This document shows, piece after piece, positions 48,722-58,116 of a stretch of 64,000 bases of DNA. Positions within the stretch are counted from its first letter, which is position 1. Every line of letters begins with the position of its first letter. The translations under genes were made by a program, and so were the position numbers. Under the pieces are notes generated by a model. That model saw only the letters and a list, made by a program, of their open reading frames with translations. It did no database searches and had not been told where the DNA came from. This DNA comes from CAYUPI01 sp964446585 (GTDB lineage Bacteria > Verrucomicrobiota > Verrucomicrobiia > Limisphaerales > UBA8199), in assembly GCA_964446585.1 (NCBI GenBank), contig CAYUPI010000024.1, forward strand, positions 1 to 64,000. The letters are read 5' to 3'.

Positions 48722-50806
48722 TTAGCTGCTGAAGAAACCCTTTCCTTCCTTGGCCAACTTTTCCAGCAACGGCGCAGGCTTCCAGTATTCGTCGCCAACC
48801 TGCCTTTCATACTTGAGCACGGCGTCGCAGACAGCCTTCAACCCGATCTGATCGGCGTAGTACATCGGGCCGCCGCGATAGACGGGGAAGCCGTAGCCGT
48901 AAATCCAGACGATATCAACATCCAGCGGCCGCGCGGCGATTCCTTCCTCCAGGATTTTCGCGCCTTCGTTGATCATCGAGTAGAGCGAGCGCTCGAGGAT
49001 CTCCTGGTCGCTGATGGCGCGGCGAGTGAAGCCGTGGGATTTTGAATGGTCGAGAATCATTTGCTCAACCAGCGGATCAGGCGAGGGATTGCGCTTCTCG
49101 TCGTATTTGTAAAAGCCGGCGCCGGCCTTCTGGCCGAAGCGCCCCATTTCGCACAGTTTGTCGAGGAGGTCATTGGCTCTTTCGCGCGGCGTCAAGCGGT
49201 CGAGGCGCGACTTGCGATTGCGCCATCCAATATCGAGGCCCGCCAGGTCGCCCATCGCGAAGGGTCCCATCGGAAAACCAAAATCGTAAAGGACCTTGTC
49301 GATCTGCTGCGGCAGCGCGCCCTCTTCCAGCATGAACGAGTGCTCCCGCATCCGGGGACTCAACATCCGGTTGCCGACAAAGCCGTCGCACACACCGACG
49401 AGCACCGGCACTTTGCCGATGGTTTTGCCCACTTTCATTGCGGTGGCATAGACCTCTGGCGCCGTTTTCTGTCCGCGGACGTTTTCGAGCAGCTTCATGA
49501 CGTTGGCCGGGCTGAAAAAGTGCATGCCCATCACGTCCTGCGGGCGTTGGGTCGATTTCGCGATTTCGTCAATGCTCAGATACGAGGTGTTGGAGGCGAG
49601 GATGGAGCCCGGCTTGCAGACCTTGTCCAGTTTGGTGAACACTTCCTTTTTAATCGGCAGCTCTTCAAACACGGCTTCGATGGCCAAGTCCGCCTGACGC
49701 AGGTCGTCGTAGGACAGCGTCGGCCGAATCAGCCCCAGGCGCTTGTCCATGTCCTCCTGAGTGAGGCTGCCTTTGGCAACAGAGTTCGCGTAATTCTTGC
49801 GGATGGTGTTCAGGCCGCGGTCCAAATGCTCCTGGTTCATCTCCAGCAGCGTCACGGGCATGCCGGCATTGAGGAAACACATGGTGATGCCGCCGCCCAT
49901 CGTGCCGGCGCCGAGCACAGCCACGGACTTGACCTCGCGCGTAGGTTGGGCTTCCGGCAGGCCAGGGATTTTCGCTACCTCACGTTCGGCAAAGAAGACG
50001 TGCCGCTGGGACTTTGACTGCGGGGAAACCATCAACTCCATGAAGAGCTCGCGTTCGCGCTTGCAGCCTTCCGCAAAAGGCAGCTCGCAGGCGGCCTTGA
50101 CGGCTTTGATGCAGTGAAAGGGCGCCAGAAAGCCACGCTGCTTTTTGGCGATGCCCTTCTCGAATTCCGCGAACAGGTTCGGATTGTCGAGCCGAACATT
50201 GAGCTCGCTGATCCTGCGCCGGGGCCGCTTCTCCGCGACCACTTTCCGCGCGAACGCAATCGCCCCGGACCGTAGCTCGCCTTCGATGATTTCGTCGATG
50301 ATCCCCATTGTCCTGGCCTTATTCGCAGCCACAGGGTTTCCCTCGACAATCACTTTGAGCGCTGCTTCCGGCCCGATGAGCCGCGGCAGACGCTGCGTGC
50401 CGCCCGCCCCCGGCAGCAGCCCGAGTTTCACTTCGGGCAGGCCGACCTTGGCGGACGAAACCGCGACACGATAATGGCATCCCAGCGCCACCTCGAACCC
50501 GCCGCCAAGTGCCGTGCCATGGAGGGCCGCGATGACCGGCTTGGCTGAATCCTCGATCGCATTGACCACTTCCGACAGATCGGGCTGCTGCGGCGGCCGG
50601 CCGAACTCGCGGATGTCCGCCCCTGCGATAAACGTGCGGCCCTCGCAATGAATCACCAGCGCAGCAATGCCCGCCTCCGCGTTGCCGGCCGACAGGGCCG
50701 AGATGATACCGGCGCGCACCGCCTGGCTCAGGGCATTGACGGGCGGGTTGTTGATGGTGATGACGCCGATCTCGTTTTCGCGAATCAGAGTTACAGGTTG
50801 AGTCAT
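48722..50806 (-). CDS. Enoyl-CoA hydratase/3-hydroxyacyl-CoA dehydrogenase (FadB/FadJ type)
   Basis: ATG 50806 starts MTQPVTLIRENEIGVITINN. The N-terminal crotonase domain (residues 1-190; IADIREFGR-like AGADIREFGRP, LGGGFEVALGCHYRVAVSS, GLLPGAGGTQRLPRL) is followed by a linker and the NAD-binding domain (VAVLGAGTMGGGITMCFLNA) with catalytic HFFSPANVMKLLENVRG, then a C-terminal dimerisation part (YGYGFPVYRGGPMYYAD). It performs hydration and dehydrogenation of acyl-CoA in beta-oxidation. The thiolase is encoded 3.5 kb upstream (54304). Length of about 694 residues is normal. Confidence 0.95.
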   Translation of the reverse strand: MTQPVTLIRENEIGVITINNPPVNALSQAVRAGIISALSAGNAEAGIAALVIHCEGRTFIAGADIREFGRPPQQPDLSEVVNAIEDSAKPVIAALHGTALGGGFEVALGCHYRVAVSSAKVGLPEVKLGLLPGAGGTQRLPRLIGPEAALKVIVEGNPVAANKARTMGIIDEIIEGELRSGAIAFARKVVAEKRPRRRISELNVRLDNPNLFAEFEKGIAKKQRGFLAPFHCIKAVKAACELPFAEGCKRERELFMELMVSPQSKSQRHVFFAEREVAKIPGLPEAQPTREVKSVAVLGAGTMGGGITMCFLNAGMPVTLLEMNQEHLDRGLNTIRKNYANSVAKGSLTQEDMDKRLGLIRPTLSYDDLRQADLAIEAVFEELPIKKEVFTKLDKVCKPGSILASNTSYLSIDEIAKSTQRPQDVMGMHFFSPANVMKLLENVRGQKTAPEVYATAMKVGKTIGKVPVLVGVCDGFVGNRMLSPRMREHSFMLEEGALPQQIDKVLYDFGFPMGPFAMGDLAGLDIGWRNRKSRLDRLTPRERANDLLDKLCEMGRFGQKAGAGFYKYDEKRNPSPDPLVEQMILDHSKSHGFTRRAISDQEILERSLYSMINEGAKILEEGIAARPLDVDIVWIYGYGFPVYRGGPMYYADQIGLKAVCDAVLKYERQVGDEYWKPAPLLEKLAKEGKGFFSS

Positions 50807-50946
50807 ATTCTCGTCAGATTCTTGATCCAGTTTGATGGCCACCGCAAGCTTTCGCGCCGCAATCAAGAATTTTGGCGATTGACACCCCCAAGCTGGCTGA
50901 CAGGGTGGGCGCGGATTGAGTTCATCATGCTCTTACATTGCAGGAG

Positions 50947-51702
50947 ATGATGGCGGGCGACCGATCTAAGCGATTGCGACCCAGCGGCGGATACCGCAAG
51001 TTGCGAAGCTACCACGTGGCCACGATCATTTACGACGCTACGGTTTCATTTTGCGAACAGTTCGTGGACAAGCGCTCGCGGACGCACGATCAAATGGTGC
51101 AAGCCGCACGGAGTGGCGGGAAGAATCTGGCGGAGGGGAGCCGCGCGGCAGCCACTACCAGTCAGACCGAACTGCGCCTGGTGAACGTGGCGCGGGCGAG
51201 CCTGGAGGAATTGCTGCTGGATGACGAGGACTACCTTCGGCAGCGCGGGCATCGGCAATGGGAACCGAATGATCCCGGGGCGCTGGAGGTGCGGGCGGTG
51301 GGGCGGCAGCCGATTGGTCGGTCCGATCTGACTGATAGGTCCGATCCTGCGGCGCACTGGAAAATCTATGCTCGGTGGCTCGAACATCAGTACCCGGCGG
51401 TTGTCGCCAACACACTGATTTGTCTAATCAACCAGGCAAACTACCTGATTGATCAACAGATCAGCGCGCTGGAACGGGATTTTATGCAGGACGGTGGTTA
51501 CAGCAAGCAACTCGCGGCTGCGCGTATCGCCGAGCGAGAGAGGCGCCAGACTTCCCCTGTTCCCACTCCCGAGGCCCCCTCACGTCCGGCATGCGGCAAA
51601 CCGATGTCCCTCCGCACCGCGCGAAAAGGGCCTCGCTCCGGTTCACAGTTTTGGGGATGCTCAGGCTACCCGCTATGCAAAGGGACACGGCCATCACAAT
51701 GA
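50947..51702 (+). CDS. Four-helix-bundle suffix protein with C-terminal zinc-ribbon remnant
   Basis: The N-terminal part (YRKLRSYHVATIIYDATVSF, DQMVQAARSGGKNLAEGSRA) is a four-helix-bundle protein of the 23S rRNA intervening-sequence type, with the longer suffix form. The suffix region (residues 130-200) carries YARWLEHQYPAVVANTLICL. The last 40 residues resemble a topoisomerase-type zinc ribbon (PMSLRTARKGPRSGSQFWGC, YPLCKGT), but the first Cys of the usual CPxCG is missing (SRPACG), so metal binding is doubtful. Its stop overlaps the start of the next gene (ATGA). Function of the family is not known. Confidence 0.8.
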   Translation: MMAGDRSKRLRPSGGYRKLRSYHVATIIYDATVSFCEQFVDKRSRTHDQMVQAARSGGKNLAEGSRAAATTSQTELRLVNVARASLEELLLDDEDYLRQRGHRQWEPNDPGALEVRAVGRQPIGRSDLTDRSDPAAHWKIYARWLEHQYPAVVANTLICLINQANYLIDQQISALERDFMQDGGYSKQLAAARIAERERRQTSPVPTPEAPSRPACGKPMSLRTARKGPRSGSQFWGCSGYPLCKGTRPSQ

Positions 51703-53561
51703 TCGGGCAGATCCGACCGATCCGTCCGATCCAGCTCCTCCTCAGTCTTTCCCTCTTACTCGCGATTTGCTTTGCGGCAGCAGAAGATGCTCCTCCCAGC
51801 CAGAAGAAACTAATCGAATATGGCTGGGACTCCCAAACCCCGGCCTTTATCGCCGAGCACATTCGCGAGATGGAGCAGCGTCCCTTTGACGGTCTAATCT
51901 TCCGCCTGGCTGGAGGAGCGGACGTGCTGGATCCTAAGCCTTGGGACGACGCGAAGTTTGCTGCGGACCTTCAAGCAATCCCAAAGATCGAGTGGAAGAA
52001 CTTCACCGACAACTTCGTGATCATGCTGGCCGCTTCGGACCAGGGCTGGGAAAACGACGAGCATTGGACAAACATTCTGAAACACGCACAGCAAATCACC
52101 CACGCGGCGCGCCTTGCCAAATGCGTCGGCATCTGCTTCGACGCGGAACCCTACGGAGAGAATCCGTGGGCCTACAAGACAGGGCGGGTCACTGACACCC
52201 GCAAGTTCGAGGAATTCGAAGCGGTGGTGCGCCGCCGCGGCTCGCAATTCATGCGCGCCATCCAGTCGGAAATCACCAGTCCCAAAGTACTGCTGTTTTA
52301 CACTTTCAGTTATTTCCAAAACCTCTGCCTGCCGATGGAAGACGCCGTGAGGAACGAGCGACTGGCCCGGAACGCCAACGGCTTGCTGCCTGCCTTCATT
52401 GAAGGGATGCTTCTGGCTGCGAATCCCGGCTCGGAGATCATCGACGGCAACGAAAACGCTTACTATTACTCCGACAGCGCCTCGTACTTCACTATTTACC
52501 ACTCCGTCACCCAGCGGGCGCGTTATATGGTGACGTCCGAGGTCTGGCCGGCCTATCGAGAACATTACCGGATGGGACAGGCGCTCTACATCGATCAGTA
52601 CTACGGCTTGCGCCAGGAGCGAGTCCTTGGAGATTTCATGCTCCCGGAGGAATGCCCCAGGTGGATGGAGCACAACACTTATTGGTCGTTGTACACTTCG
52701 GATCGCTATGTGTGGTGCTACAGCGAGCGCATGGACTGGTGGAACAAAAAGCAGGTCCCCGAGGGTTGCGAAGACGCGATCCGCATTGCGAGAGCCAACG
52801 TCAACGCGGGCAAGCCGTTGGGCTTTTCCCTCGAGCCTATCGTTGCCGATGCCCAGAAGCGTCGGAACGAAGCCCAACGGGCGGCCCGCTATCCGCGCAT
52901 GTCCCGACTCACGGTCGACATCAACCCCAGGACCGCTGGTTCTGCGCCTGTCATTGACGGCAACTTGAACAAGCCGTTCTGGCAGGGCATCGCCCCGCTG
53001 CCACCGTTCGTTCTCGTCGGCGCACCCGACAGGCCGCCGACTGCCCAAACCACTGTGCGCGCCAGTTTCGACGACAAGGCGCTTTACATCGCATTCCGCT
53101 GCGAGGAGCCGAGCCCCGATCAGCGCCAGTCGGAGAAACTTGCGCCCAACGACATGGACATCTTCAAAGCGGACCGCGTCGAGGTTTTCATCAACGCGAC
53201 CCGAAGCGACAGCATGTTCTACCACTTTGCAATCAACTCGAGCGGCTCTTATTGGGCCGCCCATTATGTTAAGGACAAGCCCGAATTCCTGTCGCAGCCC
53301 TGGGAACATGCCACGCGCCTGGAACAGAATGCCTGGATCGCCGAGGTCGCTATCCCGTGGTCCATGATAGGGCTATCAGGTCCACCTACCACCGCCACGA
53401 ACGCCCCACCGCCTGATATCTACACTCCGCGGCCTGCTCCACCTGTCCGCGTGAACGTGACCCGAGCGCGCCCAGGGGCCAGCGAAAACAGCTCCTGGTC
53501 GCCCTTCGCCAAAACCTTCCTCGAAACCGGAAACTTCGGCACGTGGCGATTCAGGCCGTAA
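51699..53561 (+). CDS. Secreted protein with C-terminal CBM9-like domain
   Basis: ATG 51699 overlaps the preceding stop; upstream in-frame ATGs (51591, 51675) are alternatives. The leader is IQLLLSLSLLLAICFAAAED. Residues 25-430 form a TIM-barrel-like region of unknown family (EYGWDSQTPAFIAEHIREME, VGICFDAEPYGENPWAYKTG, DQYYGLRQERVLGDFMLPEE), similar to other Verrucomicrobiota proteins that act on sugars. The C-terminal domain (INPRTAGSAPVIDGNLNKPF, RASFDDKALYIAFRCEEPSP, EVFINATRS) matches the CBM9 fold, a carbohydrate-binding module with Trp-based binding. Probably an exported polysaccharide-binding or degrading protein. Confidence 0.75.
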   Translation: MIGQIRPIRPIQLLLSLSLLLAICFAAAEDAPPSQKKLIEYGWDSQTPAFIAEHIREMEQRPFDGLIFRLAGGADVLDPKPWDDAKFAADLQAIPKIEWKNFTDNFVIMLAASDQGWENDEHWTNILKHAQQITHAARLAKCVGICFDAEPYGENPWAYKTGRVTDTRKFEEFEAVVRRRGSQFMRAIQSEITSPKVLLFYTFSYFQNLCLPMEDAVRNERLARNANGLLPAFIEGMLLAANPGSEIIDGNENAYYYSDSASYFTIYHSVTQRARYMVTSEVWPAYREHYRMGQALYIDQYYGLRQERVLGDFMLPEECPRWMEHNTYWSLYTSDRYVWCYSERMDWWNKKQVPEGCEDAIRIARANVNAGKPLGFSLEPIVADAQKRRNEAQRAARYPRMSRLTVDINPRTAGSAPVIDGNLNKPFWQGIAPLPPFVLVGAPDRPPTAQTTVRASFDDKALYIAFRCEEPSPDQRQSEKLAPNDMDIFKADRVEVFINATRSDSMFYHFAINSSGSYWAAHYVKDKPEFLSQPWEHATRLEQNAWIAEVAIPWSMIGLSGPPTTATNAPPPDIYTPRPAPPVRVNVTRARPGASENSSWSPFAKTFLETGNFGTWRFRP

Positions 53562-53915
53562 GTATTCAGTAGAGAACCACAGATAATTATGAATCGTCAG
53601 AGGCGGAGCTAAAGTCCCCCGGCGCAAAGTTTCTGACACCAATTGCAAGAATTGGCACTAATTTCAAAACTTCGTGAAGATTCGCATTCGTGTCAAAGGC
53701 GTTTCGGTTGCGGCTTTGCTGCGCTGTGTCCATCTGTGGTGGATGCTGTTCTCTGCTTCGTGGGTGTGGCTCGGCTGGAGCGGATTTTTGAAACAAATCC
53801 CGCCTTTTCGTGTTCATAAAGAAAGATGACACTTTGGCGCTGCTCTTGCCGGCATGTCCGGCAGCGGCGAACTGTGCCGTGCAATTTTTGAAGAAACCAG
53901 ACCCTTCTGCGTCAA

Positions 53916-54299
53916 ATGAATTACAGCGGGCGTATGAAACGAGTGAAAAGCCCTGGCCTCGACCCAAAGGATGCGAGGGCGGACCCAAGCGTCCGCGCCG
54001 CCGGGCTGCATCTTAAGTTCCACAACGCACCCCTACGCCTCGTATTAACTTACATTCACGATGCCGCGGGCCTGCCGATTGAGGTTGAACCCAACGTCGA
54101 AGTCGAACGCCCAATCGAGCTTTGGAATGACCAACCGGTGACGAGAGAAGAGGCGATCCGGCTGCTCGAACAGGCATTGGATCGGCAAGGTTACGTGGCC
54201 ATTAACAGACATGGCCGGCTGGCCATCATCCCGCGACAGGACGCCAAGAAGCACTGGATCCCGCTTCCGGAAGCTGTTGGCCGGGCTTTCGCCGGTTAA
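53916..54299 (+). CDS. Stand-alone secretin N0/STN-like domain protein
   Basis: ATG 53916 gives 127 residues. Residues 30-105 resemble the N0 domain of GspD/PilQ secretins: GLHLKFHNAPLRLVLTYIHD, AGLPIEVEPNVEVERPIELW, TREEAIRLLEQALDRQGYVA and RHGRLAIIPR. Normal secretins are over 500 residues, so this is an isolated domain. No signal peptide is obvious, so it may need another start or be a remnant. It precedes the thiolase gene, which runs in the other direction. Confidence 0.65.
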   Translation: MNYSGRMKRVKSPGLDPKDARADPSVRAAGLHLKFHNAPLRLVLTYIHDAAGLPIEVEPNVEVERPIELWNDQPVTREEAIRLLEQALDRQGYVAINRHGRLAIIPRQDAKKHWIPLPEAVGRAFAG

Positions 54300-54303
54300 A
54301 GAA

Positions 54304-55506
54304 TCATCCAAACCTCTCAAACAGCCCCGCCGCGCCCTGGCCGCCGCCGACGCACATCGTCACGACGCCGTAACGCGCTTTGCGCCGGATCATCTCGTTG
54401 GCCAGCGTTCCCGCCATGCGCGAGCCCGTCATGCCGAATGGATGGCCAATCGAGATCGAGCCGCCGTTGACGTTGAGCTTCGCTGGATCAATGCCCAACC
54501 GATCCCGGCAGTAGATGACTTGTACGGCGAACGCCTCGTTCAGTTCCCACAGGTCAATGTCGTCCACCTGCAATCCATGGCGCTTGAGCAGTTTCGGCAC
54601 TGCGAACACTGGACCGATGCCCATCTCATCCGGCTCACAGCCGGCAACGGCGAAGCCGCGGAACACGACCTTGGGTTTCAGGCCGAGCGCCTCTGCCCGC
54701 TGGCGTTCCATCAGCAGAGCCGCCGAGGCGCCATCGGACAGTTGCGATGAATTGCCCGCCGTCACCGTGCCCTGTCCGCTGGTCGGATCGAAATGCGGTT
54801 TGAGCGCCGACAATCCCTCCAGCGTCGTGTCAGGCCGGTTGCACTCGTCCTTCTCCACAAAGGTTTCCTCTTCACCGATGGCTTCGCCGGTCTTTTTGTC
54901 GAGTACTGCGCGCGTCACTTTGAGCGGAGCAAGTTCCTCGGCGAAAAATCCCGCCTGCTGGGCCCGGGCAGTTCGCTGCTGGCTCGACAGAGCGTATTCA
55001 TCCTGCGCTTCGCGGCTGATTTTGTAGCGTTTGGCTACGACCTCGGCGGTGTTGCCCATCACCATGTAGATGCCCGGCTTGTGTTCGTTGACCTTGGGGT
55101 TGATGACGATCTTGGGATCAACCGCCGCCTTCGTGTTCGCCGTAATGCTCTCAAGCCCGCCGGCGATGGCCACCTCCAATCCCTCGTGAATGATTTCGTG
55201 CGCTGCCGTGGCAATGGCCTGAAGGCCGGACGAGCAGTGACGGCTCACCGTCACGCCGGGAACGCTGGGCGGCAAGCCTGCCCGAATTAGAGCCACGCGC
55301 GCGACGTTGTTGCCCTGCTGGCCATAAGGCTGGCCGCAGCCGAGGACAACCTCCTCGATCTCGGCCCGGTCCAGTTGCGGCAGCTTGCGGAGCAGGTCCT
55401 GGATGCAGTGCGCGGCCAGGTCGTCGGGCCGGGTAAGATTAAACGACCCGCGAAACGATTTCGCCAGAGGCGTCCGTGAACTCGCAACAAGAACAGCTTC
55501 TCTCAT
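54304..55506 (-). CDS. Acetyl-CoA C-acyltransferase (thiolase)
   Basis: A 400-residue thiolase: the nucleophile Cys is in VTVSRHCSSGLQAIATAAHE, the catalytic His in SIGHPFGMTGSRMAGTLA, and the final catalytic Cys in VTMCVGGGQGAAGLFERF. The sequence REAVLVASSRTPLAKSFRGS marks the N-terminus. It cleaves 3-ketoacyl-CoA to acetyl-CoA plus a shorter acyl-CoA; with FadB/J it would complete beta-oxidation. A thiolase for ketoacyl-CoA or acetoacetyl-CoA cannot be told apart by sequence alone. Confidence 0.95.
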   Translation of the reverse strand: MREAVLVASSRTPLAKSFRGSFNLTRPDDLAAHCIQDLLRKLPQLDRAEIEEVVLGCGQPYGQQGNNVARVALIRAGLPPSVPGVTVSRHCSSGLQAIATAAHEIIHEGLEVAIAGGLESITANTKAAVDPKIVINPKVNEHKPGIYMVMGNTAEVVAKRYKISREAQDEYALSSQQRTARAQQAGFFAEELAPLKVTRAVLDKKTGEAIGEEETFVEKDECNRPDTTLEGLSALKPHFDPTSGQGTVTAGNSSQLSDGASAALLMERQRAEALGLKPKVVFRGFAVAGCEPDEMGIGPVFAVPKLLKRHGLQVDDIDLWELNEAFAVQVIYCRDRLGIDPAKLNVNGGSISIGHPFGMTGSRMAGTLANEMIRRKARYGVVTMCVGGGQGAAGLFERFG

Positions 55507-55820
55507 GATTCCAGCTCGGGCCGCCCGTCCTTCGGGCGCCCGTGCGGTCGTTGGAATTAGTTCGAGACGAATAGGAAGTCAATCCGAAAGGCGAAAAGGA
55601 TAGCTGCCCGAACTCAAGCTATTCTCCTCCTCATCAGGTCAAAAGACACGTGCAGCTTTCCTCGCCCCAAATCGACCGGAGGGTTTAGGGTGGCGTCCAG
55701 TCGGGCGTCGCTCTAATCTGCGACTATGATCCTCGCTGATATTGAACACGATTGTAAAGCGAGGTTGTTTCACGGCGGCAACTGTGCGTGGTCCCCAGAT
55801 TCTGAAAGGGCCCTCGCTGA

Positions 55821-56450
55821 ATGAGAGGGCGATTTTACCGGCTCGTTCGAGATCTTCACCTTTACGTTGGGCTTTTCGTTAGTCCCTTCGTGCTCGTCTT
55901 CGCCATCAGCGTGGTTTTTCTGGTGCACACGTGGCGGCCAGAGTTCGCTTCAGGAGCTTCCACCACGCGCGTGGTATCGGCCTTGCCGCTTCCAAGAGAC
56001 TTGCAAACGCTTTCGGGGCGACCTCTAATCGAAGCGCTTAAGCCGGCTCTGGAAAAGGCCGGTGTCCAGGGCGAAGTCGGCTTCGTCCGGCACATGGTCA
56101 ACGAGCAAAAGCTCATCATACCCGTATCCATCCCCGGACGCGAGACGACCGTCACGATCATCCTCGCCAGCGGCGAAGCGAACATTGTGACCCACGAAAC
56201 AGGTGTGGCGGATGCCCTCGTAACTCTCCATAAATCTCCCGGGCAACACGGGCCCGATATCCGTATGAATTGGTTCTTTATGCGGGCGTGGCGTTGGATG
56301 GCCGACGCAACGGTTTACCTGATCTTGTTTGTCTCGCTCAGCGGCGTTTATCTCTGGTATGTGCTGCGAGCTGAACGAACGGTGGGATTGATCTTGCTGT
56401 CTGCGGGGGCGTTATCGCTTTTCGGAATGGCGTATGCCCTCAGCCACTGA
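55821..56450 (+). CDS. PepSY-type membrane protein 1
   Basis: ATG 55821 gives 209 residues with an N-terminal RLVRDLHLYVGLFVSPFVLV span, a periplasmic middle and two C-terminal spans (VYLILFVSLSGVYLWYVLRA; LILLSAGALSLFGMAYALSH). The first and last spans and the polar linker match PepSY-associated membrane proteins, which often accompany siderophore receptors or iron reductases. Overlaps the next gene by 17 bases. The gap of 314 bases upstream (55507-55820) has no gene. Confidence 0.75.
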   Translation: MRGRFYRLVRDLHLYVGLFVSPFVLVFAISVVFLVHTWRPEFASGASTTRVVSALPLPRDLQTLSGRPLIEALKPALEKAGVQGEVGFVRHMVNEQKLIIPVSIPGRETTVTIILASGEANIVTHETGVADALVTLHKSPGQHGPDIRMNWFFMRAWRWMADATVYLILFVSLSGVYLWYVLRAERTVGLILLSAGALSLFGMAYALSH

Positions 56451-57123
56451 ACCAACAGGTCGAGGCCAATCACCGAACGCCTCTCGATTTCGGGCGGGGT
56501 TCGAGCGCTGGAACCGCAAGCTACATTTCTACACTGGGTTGTTCCTGCTATTCTTCACCTGGTTGTTTGCCCTCAGCGGCCTGCTCCTGAACCATCCGAC
56601 CTGGAGCTTCACGGAATCCTGGAAGAACCGGAAGGAGAGGAATTACGAGAGGGAGATGACCGTTCCGGGACCTGAAGTGAAGGGTGACCTGGCTCAGGCG
56701 CGCGAAATCATGACACAGCTTGGCATTGTGGGTGAGATCTTGTGGACTACAACCAGGCTGGACCCCAACCAGTTTGAATTTCAAGTCAGACGCCCTGGTC
56801 ATTTCTTTTTCGTCAAAGCTGATTTCGCCCAGAAGCGAGTTAACGTGCGGCAAAGCGACGTGAACCTCTGGGGCGTAATCAAAGTGCTGCACACATTTAT
56901 TGGCGTTCAAATGGATGATCCTCGCAACACCCGCGATTGGGCTCTGACTTCGATGTGGGCCATTTCAATGGATGCCGTCGCCGCCGGGCTAATCTTCATG
57001 GTTCTGAGCAGCCTTTATATGTGGTTCGGGCTTGCTCAGAAACGCCTTCCTGGCGCTGTGGTTCTTGGAGTCGGCTCACTCATTTGCGGTTTGTTTTGCA
57101 TTGGCCTCCGCTGGTTTTTCTGA
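56434..57123 (+). CDS. PepSY-type membrane protein 2
   Basis: A 229-residue membrane protein with NRKLHFYTGLFLLFFTWLFA near the N-terminus, a soluble periplasmic part with PepSY-like pattern (QFEFQVRRPGHFFFVKADFA), and two hydrophobic spans near the C-terminus (DAVAAGLIFMVLSSLYMWFG; GAVVLGVGSLICGLFCIGLR). It shares the general layout with the preceding gene and overlaps it, so the two are a pair, perhaps forming one complex. Such pairs occur next to TonB-dependent receptors; none is in the window. Confidence 0.72.
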   Translation: MPSATEPTGRGQSPNASRFRAGFERWNRKLHFYTGLFLLFFTWLFALSGLLLNHPTWSFTESWKNRKERNYEREMTVPGPEVKGDLAQAREIMTQLGIVGEILWTTTRLDPNQFEFQVRRPGHFFFVKADFAQKRVNVRQSDVNLWGVIKVLHTFIGVQMDDPRNTRDWALTSMWAISMDAVAAGLIFMVLSSLYMWFGLAQKRLPGAVVLGVGSLICGLFCIGLRWFF

Positions 57124-57244
57124 GGAACCCGACGCGAGCCTGTCCGTGGGATTTCACTCCAGAATTTCCTCGAAGCACCACGTCGAGCCCGCTGCCACCG
57201 CGCTCACACTCTCACGCTCCCCCCGCTCCCACGCTCCCCCAATC

Positions 57245-57751
57245 TCAGCCTCCCACACTCTTAGCTGGCTGAGGGTGCGGACGGACGTTCTCCTCCATTC
57301 CTTCGATGAAATAGAAGGGCGCCAAGTGCTGTCGGACGCGGCGCGGTCCCGGGCCCTCCTTCGGCCAGGTGAAATGGCACTGCTGGCAATAATAGTCCCT
57401 CTCAACCAGGCCGACCTCGGCTGAAAGACCGACGGCGAGGTTGGTCAACAAGGAATGATGCGCGACCTGTGGATAATCGACTCGCAATGATTTGCACTCG
57501 GGACACCGAATCGCATCGATCAAGGCCTCCTCGGCGGCATCCCAGGCCAGAAGCAACTGTTCGGCGCGTTCGAACTGGGCGCGGGGAACTTCGAGGTAGT
57601 AAGTGCCGGCGCTTTTTTTAGGCAGTAGCCACAACCTTTGGTGCCAATGGATGTCATGGATTTCGGCGGGAATCCCCGCTTGCACCAGGCGTTGTTGTAG
57701 TGGTTCCGCCATAGCTCGATTGTTGAAAAGGGCGACAGGAACTGTATTCAT
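57245..57751 (-). CDS. DUF2007-like protein with zinc ribbon
   Basis: A 168-residue cytoplasmic protein. The N-terminal half (VPVALFNNRAMAEPLQQRLV, AGIPAEIHDIHWHQR, GTYYLEVPRAQFERAEQLLL) has the DUF2007 putative signal-transducing fold. Near the middle is a Cys pair (CPEC) and 40-50 residues later CQQC, which together look like a zinc ribbon. Similar two-part proteins are common in Verrucomicrobiota with no assigned role. Confidence 0.68.
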   Translation of the reverse strand: MNTVPVALFNNRAMAEPLQQRLVQAGIPAEIHDIHWHQRLWLLPKKSAGTYYLEVPRAQFERAEQLLLAWDAAEEALIDAIRCPECKSLRVDYPQVAHHSLLTNLAVGLSAEVGLVERDYYCQQCHFTWPKEGPGPRRVRQHLAPFYFIEGMEENVRPHPQPAKSVGG

Positions 57752-57907
57752 GCTTCAATATCGGCTCCGAGAGCGAAAAATCAATCGCCCGGGGCAGTCA
57801 GTCCGTCGCGGGCAGAGTCCCATCGGTCCCATTTCGCCCGCTCCACTCGCCATCCACCCTCTCTCATTGTCCAACGGCCTGATCAGGTGCCGGGCCGAAG
57901 GCCTGTT

Positions 57908-58116
57908 TCATACCAGCCCAGGCCAACGGCCTGGGTTCATCGTCGGCACCCAACGGTAGCAGGCTGAAGGCCTGCCTAATACGGTCGCGCCATGCCAGAG
58001 TCTCTCAGTCAGGTTATCCTCCTCATCATTGTCTTCAGCATGATGATGAAGCGCGCTTTCAGCGCTTGTACATATTTCGCGCAATGAACCCAGGCCGTTG
58101 GCCTGGGCTGGTATGA
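57908..58116. repeat. 33-bp inverted-repeat element between DUF2007 and sulfatase genes
   Basis: The left arm is 57908-57940 and the right arm 58084-58116; they are perfect reverse complements of each other (33 bases), about 143 bases apart. Each arm holds the inner palindrome CCAGGCC--GGCCTGG. Between them is GCAGGCTGAAGGCCTGC (57959-57975) and a CAGCGC-type hairpin (58053-58066). No ORF is inside. The whole gap 57752-58375 has no gene. Confidence 0.75.

Noticed and set aside
49046..50017. Plus-strand ORF of 323 residues opposite the FadB/J gene
   Set aside because: Shadow of a well conserved enzyme; its translation has no protein-like pattern beyond antisense composition.
51894..53309. Minus-strand ORF of 471 residues opposite the CBM9-type gene
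   Set aside because: The plus-strand frame has a leader and recognisable domains; the antisense frame has none and no start context.
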